Of a stretch of DNA of 5,566 nt, positions 1 to 5,566 are shown in pieces. The stretch is from contig JAFGLP010000064.1 of NCBI GenBank assembly GCA_016927965.1, forward strand, positions 1 through 5,566. The letters are read 5' to 3'. The first letter of the stretch is position 1, and every line of letters starts with the position of its first letter. The stretch comes from Dehalococcoidia bacterium. Lineage in GTDB: Bacteria; Chloroflexota; Dehalococcoidia; GIF9; UBA5629. Made by a program: the position numbers and the translations under genes. The notes below the pieces were generated by a model. It made no database searches, was not told the DNA's origin, and saw nothing but the letters and a program-made list of their open reading frames with translations.

Positions 1-1661
1 AGTTCAAGATACGAGCCTATTCCCGTGCTTCACAGGTGATAGCCCATCTGCCCCAGGAAATGGAGCTGCTGCACGAGGAAGGCGGTGATTTCCGCAGTAT
101 TCAGGGGATCGGGGAAGCTATTGCCAGGAAATCGGTCGAGCTGATCACCACCGGCAAGCTTAAATTCTATGAAGACCTTAAAGCACAGTTCCCTGAGGGC
201 ATCATAAGTTTAATGGATGTGCCGGGCATCGGGCCCAAGACCGCCTACAGGCTTTCCATGGAGCTGGGGATCGGCTCCATCGATCAGCTTGAGCAAGCTA
301 TCAGGGACGGACGGGTTGCCATGCTTGAACGAATGGGAGAGAAAACCGCAGCCAATATATTACATGCCATTGAGGCTTTCCGGCGCAAAGACAGGCGCAT
401 CCCGCTGGGGGAAGCCCTGCCGGTGGTGGAAGAGGTGCTGGCTGGACTGCAAAAGGTCCCTGGCGTTCGCAACCTGATGGCTGCTGGCAGCCTCAGGCGC
501 TACAGGGAGACCGTCGGCGATATAGATTTAATGGGGACGGCCGATGAACCGGAAGCGGTAATCTCAGCATTCGTGAAATTTCACAAAGTGCGCCAGGTGC
601 TGTCGCAGGGGCCGACCAAGGCCAGTGTTATCCTGCTAAAAGGACTGCAGGCCGACCTGAGAATGGTTGAACATGACGCATTCGGCTCACTGCTGCAGCA
701 TTTTACAGGCAGCAAGGAGCACAATGTGGCTTTGAGGACACGGTCGCAGGCACAGGGTTTCAGCCTGAGCGAGTACGGGATAACCGACGTTAAAACCGGC
801 GAAGTACATAAATTTACTGATGAGCACTCCTTCTATCAGTTCCTGGGGCTTCAGTATATTCCGCCGGAGATAAGGGAGGATATGGGAGAGATCGGTCTGG
901 CTGCAAAAAATGCCATACCGGAGCTGGTTCGCCTCGAGCATGTCAGGGGTGACCTTCACTCGCATACCACTGCCAGTGATGGCATGGACTCCATAGAGGA
1001 TATGGCCAGGGCGGCAGCAGCCCTGGGGTACGAGTACCTGGCGATAACCGACCATTCCAGCGGCCGCATGATACCGGCCGATAAAAAGCTGGAGCGTGTC
1101 CTGCGGCAGACGGCTGAGATAAAAAGGGTCAACGCCCTCTCGTTGGGAGTTTACCTGCTGGATGGCGTGGAGGTTGACATAAAGGCTGAAGGCAGCCTGG
1201 ACCTGCCGGATGATGTGCTGGCCGGGCTGGACATTGTGATCGGCTCCGTTCATTCCTCATTTCTGCAGGAGAAACCACAGATGACACGGCGTGTCGTCGG
1301 CGCCATCGAAAACCCGCATGTCGATATCATTGCCCACCCTACCTGCCGCAAAATCGGGGAAAGGGAACCGGTTGATATTGACCTGGAGGCGGTATTCAAT
1401 GCTGCGGGTAAATACCACAAGGCTCTGGAGATCAATGCCATGCCTGAGCGCCTGGACCTCCGGGATATACATGCCTACCGTGCCCGCGAGCTTGGCGTTG
1501 TACTGTCCGTAGGTACGGATGCACATGCAACCAATCACCTCGGCCTGATGAAATTCGGCATCGGGGTGGCACGGCGTGCATGGTGCCGGACGGACGATAT
1601 CCTGAACACGCGGCCGCTCAAAGGAATCTTGAAATTTTTAAAGCGGGAGAAAGCGCAATGA
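1..1661 (+). CDS. polX: DNA polymerase/3'-5' exonuclease PolX (family X polymerase with PHP domain), 5'-truncated by window edge
   Basis: This is a bacterial PolX, a gap-filling repair polymerase whose C-terminal PHP domain is a Mn-dependent 3'-5' exonuclease in studied homologues. The open frame runs in from the left edge (first full codon at 3, reading FKIRAYSRAS), so the GTG at 36 is not the true start; perhaps 20-25 residues are missing against a family length near 570. Residues are counted here from the codon at 36. Helix-hairpin-helix motifs lie at about 23-40 (QGIGEAIA) and 61-79 (VPGIGPKTA). The polymerase core has the GS motif at 151-152 and catalytic aspartates D162, D164 (DIDLMG) and D207 (ADLRMV). 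The HFTGSKEHN segment follows. The PHP domain starts near 304 and keeps all nine expected metal ligands: H308, H310, D315, H340, E379, H406, H434, D495 and H497. Both activities therefore look intact. C437 in HPTCRK is where Gly is more usual. The stop overlaps the next gene's start by 4 bases. Confidence 0.96.
   Translation, partial: FKIRAYSRASQVIAHLPQEMELLHEEGGDFRSIQGIGEAIARKSVELITTGKLKFYEDLKAQFPEGIISLMDVPGIGPKTAYRLSMELGIGSIDQLEQAIRDGRVAMLERMGEKTAANILHAIEAFRRKDRRIPLGEALPVVEEVLAGLQKVPGVRNLMAAGSLRRYRETVGDIDLMGTADEPEAVISAFVKFHKVRQVLSQGPTKASVILLKGLQADLRMVEHDAFGSLLQHFTGSKEHNVALRTRSQAQGFSLSEYGITDVKTGEVHKFTDEHSFYQFLGLQYIPPEIREDMGEIGLAAKNAIPELVRLEHVRGDLHSHTTASDGMDSIEDMARAAAALGYEYLAITDHSSGRMIPADKKLERVLRQTAEIKRVNALSLGVYLLDGVEVDIKAEGSLDLPDDVLAGLDIVIGSVHSSFLQEKPQMTRRVVGAIENPHVDIIAHPTCRKIGEREPVDIDLEAVFNAAGKYHKALEINAMPERLDLRDIHAYRARELGVVLSVGTDAHATNHLGLMKFGIGVARRAWCRTDDILNTRPLKGILKFLKREKAQ
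1645..1650 (+). promoter_or_regulatory. Ribosome binding site for the MBL hydrolase gene
   Basis: GGGAGA lies inside the last codons of polX, 7-8 bases before the ATG at 1658, which is a good Shine-Dalgarno spacing. It supports 1658 as the start rather than the longer in-frame ATG at 1580. The site and the ATGA overlap together suggest coupled translation with polX. Confidence 0.6.
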
Positions 1662-2458
1662 TCTCGGCAACGTCATATAGGGAAGTCCTGCAGATCAGGA
1701 TGAGCCGGTATGCTGACTTTCCGTCTGGTACATGGGTTTGCGCCTACCTGGTTAACGGACTGCTGGTGGATACGGGACCGGCCTACACGGCGGCCGAGCT
1801 AGTTGAATTTCTTCGGGACAAGCAACTGGAAACAGTGGTTAATACGCATTTTCACGAGGACCATATCTCGGCTAACAAGTTGTTGCAGGACGCTTATAAA
1901 GTAAGAATCTATGCCCATCCAGATGGGGTGGATAAAATCGCCGGAGAGGCAAAGCTGTACCCGTACCAGGAAGATGTGTGGGGATATCCCGTTCCCAGCC
2001 GGGTGGAGGTGCTGGGCGACTATGTAGAGGCAGGAGGCCGTCGGTTCGATGTAATACACACCCCCGGCCACGAGATCGACCATGTTTGCTTGTTTCAGAA
2101 GAAGGAAGGCTGGCTGTTTACAGGCGACCTCTATGTGACGACCAGGCCTGTAGTCTGCCGTCCCAATGATGATATGCTGCAGACGCTGGCAGACCTGAAA
2201 AAATTAAGGTCGCTTAATCCAGTTGTCATGTTTCCAGCACCTACTCATGTGGTCAAAGAACCTATGGAGAAGCTTAACAAGCTCATAGCCTATCTTGAGG
2301 AACTGGGTGGCAGGATAGACGGGCTTTACAATAAAGGGATGAGCTACGATGAAATAAGGAAGGAAGTCTTCGGTGAAGAGGGCTTCATCTGCGATGCTAC
2401 CCAACAGCAGTTCTCTTCGCTAAGCATGGTAAAATCTTTCTTGAGGAAATATGACTGA
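1658..2458 (+). CDS. Metallo-beta-lactamase-fold metallo-hydrolase, substrate unknown
   Basis: A 266-residue MBL-fold hydrolase, probably cytoplasmic, since no signal peptide or membrane segment is visible. The fold starts with a strand-rich N-terminus (YLVNGLLVDTGPA, about 31-43). The full dinuclear metal-binding set is visible: H64, H66, D68 and H69 in THFHEDH; H138 in HTPGHEIDH; bridging D157 in LFTGDLY; and H197 in FPAPTH. It should be catalytically competent, probably with zinc or iron. The C-terminal third (about 205-266) is mostly helical and shows no known accessory domain. This is the glyoxalase II-like hydrolase superfamily, which includes thioesterases, lactonases, phosphodiesterases and others, so the exact reaction cannot be named. 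I chose the ATG at 1658 because it follows GGGAGA and overlaps the polX stop as ATGA; the in-frame ATG at 1580 would run 82 bases into polX and add a non-MBL-like leader. The 3' end overlaps the next gene by 8 bases. Fold assignment is firm; function is open. Confidence 0.92.
   Translation: MISATSYREVLQIRMSRYADFPSGTWVCAYLVNGLLVDTGPAYTAAELVEFLRDKQLETVVNTHFHEDHISANKLLQDAYKVRIYAHPDGVDKIAGEAKLYPYQEDVWGYPVPSRVEVLGDYVEAGGRRFDVIHTPGHEIDHVCLFQKKEGWLFTGDLYVTTRPVVCRPNDDMLQTLADLKKLRSLNPVVMFPAPTHVVKEPMEKLNKLIAYLEELGGRIDGLYNKGMSYDEIRKEVFGEEGFICDATQQQFSSLSMVKSFLRKYD
2443..2446 (+). promoter_or_regulatory. Possible short-spaced ribosome binding site for the 2451 gene
   Basis: GAGG lies only 4 bases before the ATG at 2451, closer than the usual optimum. 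With the 8-base overlap of the preceding gene, initiation may rely on ribosomes terminating at 2458 (translational coupling) more than on this site. This is an inference from spacing alone. Confidence 0.35.
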
Positions 2459-3152
2459 CGAGACATTCCAGGTTAATGAAACTGACGAACAGGCAGCCGC
2501 CCTGGCTGGCGATGCACTGGCTATACAGCACCTAAAAAGCGAGGTAAGGAATGGCCGCAACTGGTACCTGGTCTTACTGGAAGCGATCAGGATGTGGAAA
2601 AGCCCGGAGGAGTCTTATGGGGGAGAGACGTACAGGTACCTCATCGGCGGCGAGGCTTTCGACTGGCTGCGCCTGGCTGAGCGTCTGTGTGACGAGATAA
2701 ACGAATATATTCCGGAGGATGAGCTGGAAGCTCTGCTTTTTTACGATAGGCCGCCGGTGGAGATATCGGAAAAGGAGTTCAAGCAGGCGCTGGGCCCTGC
2801 TAAATACCGTGCTTATCTGAACTACCTGTATGGTGTGCTGATTGAGCAGGCGCTCTTGCTGGCTACCGTGTATGAGATCAGGAAAGGCAGAATGGTCCCC
2901 CTGGGCACGGAAGAAGAGGCTGACATGGCGTACAGAAAAATCTACCGGGAGGGACGGGCGGAGCTGCTGGATGCCTTTGAGAAGGAGATGAAATACCCCC
3001 GTCGGGTATCCCTCACGCTGACAGAGATGAAGGAATTCACCTACTGGCTTTTCAAGCAGCGTATCAGAAGGAGCGAAAAGCCCAAGGTAGCCAGTGATAC
3101 CAAGAAAGCTCTGGCCCTCATGTACAGGAAAATGTCTTCCCGCGAGATTTAA
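2451..3152 (+). CDS. Unrecognised conserved-looking helical protein, 233 aa
   Basis: I do not recognise a named family and assign no function. The protein is 233 residues, charged and apparently almost all alpha-helical, with no signal peptide and no clear membrane span (the most hydrophobic stretch, about 121-141, is interrupted by charged residues). Features that look constrained are an aromatic-rich segment at about 34-49 (NGRNWYLVLLEAIRMW), IGGEAFDWLRLAERL at 65-79, an acidic loop with FYDRPP at 97-102, and a basic C-terminus (about 198-229) with FKQRIRRSEKPK. Only one cysteine (C80) is present and no nuclease, ATPase or zinc signature is visible. The coding call rests on the uninterrupted frame, balanced protein-like composition, and the 8-base overlap with the upstream hydrolase, which makes it the third gene of the polX operon. 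The long reverse-strand frame across this region has a shadow-like composition rich in Leu, His, Gln and Arg. Its TAA stop is shared in the palindrome TTAA with valS. Confidence 0.82.
   Translation: MTDETFQVNETDEQAAALAGDALAIQHLKSEVRNGRNWYLVLLEAIRMWKSPEESYGGETYRYLIGGEAFDWLRLAERLCDEINEYIPEDELEALLFYDRPPVEISEKEFKQALGPAKYRAYLNYLYGVLIEQALLLATVYEIRKGRMVPLGTEEEADMAYRKIYREGRAELLDAFEKEMKYPRRVSLTLTEMKEFTYWLFKQRIRRSEKPKVASDTKKALALMYRKMSSREI
3149..3152. other. TTAA palindrome giving stop codons to both convergent genes
   Basis: On the + strand TAA at 3150-3152 ends the 233-residue gene. On the - strand the complement of TTA at 3149-3151 is TAA and ends valS after ...ELEQLG. The two coding regions thus overlap tail to tail by exactly these four bases. 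No stem-loop followed by a T-run is visible on either side, so any transcription end must fall inside the opposing gene. Confidence 0.9.
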
Positions 3153-5566
3153 CCAAGTTGTTCGAGCTCGGTCTTCATCCGGGTACACTTATTCTGGTAC
3201 TCTTCCAGCCGGTTTTTCTCTTTTTCTATAACGGCGGCTGGCGCTTTGGAAGTGAACTGGCCGTCGCCCAGCCGCTGCGTCAAACGCGAGATCTCGCGCT
3301 GGAGGACTTCCATTTCCTTCGACATCCGCGCTTTTTCAGCATTGATATCAACCATGCCTGCCAACGGTATCACCACGTCGGCATCCTTCAATACCGAAAC
3401 CATGGCTTTATCGGCCTGTGAAGGGCGTTTGTCCCTGCTGAGCACGGTAAGGGGCCTGGTTTTGGCCAGCGTCTCTATGATGCCGGACCTGACTTTGATG
3501 TCGGGCAGCAGGCTGTCAGTATAAACGAACGATTCAACCCATTTGCCGATATCCACTTTGTATTCAGCGCGGGCGTTGCGGATGGTACGCACGATATCCA
3601 TCACGGCTTCCATTACATGTTCTGCTTCCTCATCGAGCAGTTGCTCATTGCTCACCGGGTACGCGGCAATGACCAGTGCCGGGGAAGCCAGCGTACCCCC
3701 GGGCAGGCGCTCTTTCAGATTCTGCCACAGTTCCTCAGTAATAAAGGGCATAAACGGGTGCAGCAGCCTCAACGACGATTCCAGCACATAGGCCAGCACA
3801 GGCATGGGGGAATTGGCTTTGCCCAGCCGCTGCTTGCATATCTCGATGTACCAGTCGCAGAACTCGCCCCAGATAAAATCATGTATCTCTCGTTCCGCCT
3901 CACCGAACTGGAAGTCTTTCATCAGTATATCGACTTCCCCGATCAGCCTGTTCAGGCGGGAGATTATCCAGCGGTCCTCGGCCTCCGCCTGCTTTTTAGC
4001 ATTTATTTCATCAAAAGCCTGCTTTGTCAGCGGCTCTTTTTCCAGAGATGTCAGCACGAAGCGGGCGGCGTTCCACAGCTTGTTGGCGAAGTTCCTGCCG
4101 GCCTCCAGCCGGTGCTGTCCCATATTGATATCGTTGCCGGGCGCCGTGCCGGTGGTCAGGCCGAAGCGTAGCGCATCGCAGCCGTACCGGTCGATGGCGG
4201 TGAGCGGGTTGAGCACATTGCCTTTCATCTTGCTCATCTTCTCGCCTTTCTCATCGCGTATCAGGCCGTGCAGGTAGACGGTGCGGAAAGGGATGTCCCC
4301 GGTATCTTCGATGCCCATCATGATCATACGGGCCACCCAGAAAAATAGGATGTCGTAGCCCGTCTCCATGACGGAAGTGGGATAAAAATACTTGAGGTCT
4401 TCCGTCTGGTCAGGCCACCCCAGCGTGGAATGCGGCCACAGCCCGGAGCTGAACCAGGTATCCAGCACGTCCTCATCCTGTTTGAGGTCACTGCCTCCGC
4501 ATTTGCTGCATTTTGTCGGGATCTCAATCGAGGCGATCATCTCGCCGCATTGCTGGCAGTACCAGACCGGTATGCGGTGTCCCCACCATAATTGGCGGCT
4601 TATGCACCAGTCGCGTATGTTCTCCATCCAGTTCAGATATATTTTAGTGAAACGCTCAGGCAGTATGCGGATGCGGCCGTCTTTAACGGCGTCCATGGCC
4701 GGTCCGGCCAGCGGGGCTATCCTGACGAACCACTGCTTGCTTACCTCGGGCTCGATCACGGTTGAGCAGCGGAAGCAGTGCGGTATAGCATGAGAGTAAG
4801 GCTCGATCTTCTCCATTAGCCCGGCTTTCTCAAAGTCCTCAACGACTTTCTTGCGTGCCTCGAACCGGTCCAGGCCGGCGTAGGGCCCGGCGTTCTCATT
4901 CATGGTAGCGTCGGGGTTTAAGATGTGGATGACTGGCAGACGATGCCGTTCCGAGATCTCAAAGTCGACAGGGTCGTGGGCGGGGGTCACCTTGACCATG
5001 CCGGTGCCGAATTTTTTATCGATGGCAATATCGGCTATGATGGGGATGGCCCGCTTAATAAAGGGCAGTATTATTTTTTTTCCGACCAGTCTGGTATATC
5101 GTTCATCCTCAGGATTGACGGCCACGGCTGCGTCGCCCAGGTAGGTCTCCGGGCGCGTGGTGGCTACGGTGATATAGCCGCTGCTGTCCTCGTAGGGATA
5201 TTTCATGTGCCACATGCTGCTGGTGAGGTCCTTGCTCTGCACTTCAAGGTCGGACAGAGCTGTACGACACCTGGGGCACCAGTTGATAATGCGCTCGCCG
5301 CGGTAGATCAGCCCCTTATCATACAGGCGGACAAATGCGGTCCTGACTGCTTTAACCGGGCCTTCGTCCAGCGTAAACCGCTCGCGGGACCAGTCGCAGG
5401 AGACGCCCAGCCGTTCATGCTGGTGCGTGATGGCGCTGCGCGATTTATTGGCCCATTTCCAGACGCGCTCCTCGAACTTCTCACGGCCTATCAGGTGACG
5501 GTCCAGTCCTTCCTTGGCAAGCTCCTTTTCAACGACCACCTGGGTGGCTATTCCGGCATGGTCCAC
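3149..5566 (-). CDS. valS: Valine--tRNA ligase (ValRS), N-terminus beyond window edge
   Basis: Class I aminoacyl-tRNA synthetase that charges tRNA-Val in the cytoplasm and hydrolyses mischarged Thr-tRNA-Val. The visible 805 residues begin in the VDHAGIATQ motif, so roughly 70-80 N-terminal residues, including the HIGH signature, lie outside the window; the leading GTG is a Val codon, not a start. Numbering from the right edge, CP1 editing-domain hallmarks are VATTRPET (134-141) and TPAHDP (194-199, with H197 and D198). DWCISRQLWWGHRIPVWYC is the usual core signature. Cysteine pairs at 97/100, 264/267, 337/340 and 353/356 resemble the zinc-binding layout of Thermus-type ValRS. The second catalytic signature is KMSKM (443-447, bases 4226-4240) instead of KMSKS. 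An anticodon-binding helical domain (about 560-700) and a C-terminal coiled-coil arm (737-805, with FTSKAPAAVIEKEKNRL) complete the protein. It converges on and overlaps the polX operon by 4 bases. Confidence 0.97.
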   Translation of the reverse strand: MDHAGIATQVVVEKELAKEGLDRHLIGREKFEERVWKWANKSRSAITHQHERLGVSCDWSRERFTLDEGPVKAVRTAFVRLYDKGLIYRGERIINWCPRCRTALSDLEVQSKDLTSSMWHMKYPYEDSSGYITVATTRPETYLGDAAVAVNPEDERYTRLVGKKIILPFIKRAIPIIADIAIDKKFGTGMVKVTPAHDPVDFEISERHRLPVIHILNPDATMNENAGPYAGLDRFEARKKVVEDFEKAGLMEKIEPYSHAIPHCFRCSTVIEPEVSKQWFVRIAPLAGPAMDAVKDGRIRILPERFTKIYLNWMENIRDWCISRQLWWGHRIPVWYCQQCGEMIASIEIPTKCSKCGGSDLKQDEDVLDTWFSSGLWPHSTLGWPDQTEDLKYFYPTSVMETGYDILFFWVARMIMMGIEDTGDIPFRTVYLHGLIRDEKGEKMSKMKGNVLNPLTAIDRYGCDALRFGLTTGTAPGNDINMGQHRLEAGRNFANKLWNAARFVLTSLEKEPLTKQAFDEINAKKQAEAEDRWIISRLNRLIGEVDILMKDFQFGEAEREIHDFIWGEFCDWYIEICKQRLGKANSPMPVLAYVLESSLRLLHPFMPFITEELWQNLKERLPGGTLASPALVIAAYPVSNEQLLDEEAEHVMEAVMDIVRTIRNARAEYKVDIGKWVESFVYTDSLLPDIKVRSGIIETLAKTRPLTVLSRDKRPSQADKAMVSVLKDADVVIPLAGMVDINAEKARMSKEMEVLQREISRLTQRLGDGQFTSKAPAAVIEKEKNRLEEYQNKCTRMKTELEQLG

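Noticed and set aside
36..38. GTG as the start codon of polX
   Set aside because: The frame stays open to the left edge and reads FKIRAYSRAS, which is conserved PolX N-terminal sequence, so the real start lies upstream of the window.
687..1253. 188-codon open frame on the - strand inside polX
   Set aside because: It lies wholly antisense to the catalytic and PHP regions of a clearly recognised gene, has a shadow-like composition, and no family resemblance.
1580..1657. Longer in-frame start for the MBL hydrolase at 1580
   Set aside because: It would overlap polX by 82 bases, adds residues unlike the start of an MBL fold, and the ATG at 1658 has a well-spaced GGGAGA and an ATGA overlap.
3163..3170. 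CGAGCTCG perfect palindrome near the end of valS
   Set aside because: An 8-base palindrome without a loop is expected by chance and encodes the Leu-Glu-rich coiled coil; no other operator-like feature is present.
2574..3188. 204-codon open frame on the - strand across the third gene and the valS tail
   Set aside because: Composition rich in Leu, His, Gln and Arg is typical of a shadow frame, and it would overlap both the valS end and nearly the whole + strand gene, which has better coding and context support.
3205..3241. Inverted repeat CCAGCCG / CGGCTGG with a 23-base T-rich loop, considered as a terminator for the + strand operon
   Set aside because: The stem is only 7 bp with a long loop, no T-run follows the second arm, and the sequence encodes the ValRS C-terminal coiled coil; it may be chance.
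3617..4171. 184-codon open frame on the + strand inside valS
   Set aside because: Antisense to the well-conserved anticodon-binding part of ValRS; no recognisable motif and no operon context.

Overview
The window is almost entirely protein-coding and bacterial in character. I see no rRNA, tRNA, CRISPR array, mobile element, attachment site or origin, and no gene-free stretch longer than a few bases. The gene content is housekeeping-like: a DNA repair polymerase, a metallo-hydrolase, one protein I do not recognise, and an aminoacyl-tRNA synthetase. Base composition and codon style look even from end to end, with no sign of a transferred island. The ValRS carries Cys-X-X-Cys pairs laid out as in the Thermus-type enzyme. 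Together with the bacterial PolX-PHP architecture, this suggests a deep-branching bacterium, perhaps a Chloroflexota/Dehalococcoidia-like lineage. That placement is an impression from protein style, not a demonstrated assignment.

Layout. Positions 1-1661 (+) hold most of a bacterial/archaeal-type family X DNA polymerase with a C-terminal PHP domain; its first codons lie upstream of the window. Its stop overlaps by 4 bases (ATGA) the start of a metallo-beta-lactamase-fold hydrolase (1658-2458, +). The hydrolase overlaps by 8 bases an unrecognised, probably helical, 233-residue protein (2451-3152, +). These three genes look like one translationally coupled operon segment whose promoter lies upstream of the window. 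Positions 3149-5566 (-) hold valS, converging on the operon; its N-terminal part, including the HIGH motif, lies beyond the right edge. The two convergent units share the palindrome TTAA at 3149-3152, which supplies a TAA stop on each strand, so there is no intergenic spacer or terminator between them.

How the genes relate. PolX would fill short DNA gaps in repair, with the PHP domain supplying metal-dependent 3'-5' exonuclease or end-trimming activity. ValRS charges tRNA-Val and edits mischarged threonine. The hydrolase and the unknown protein have no assignable substrate or partner; their only functional hint is tight coupling to polX. I found no convincing evidence of a new system. The best leads are the unrecognised third gene and its conserved-looking linkage, the shared-stop convergent overlap, and the atypical KMSKM signature in ValRS.
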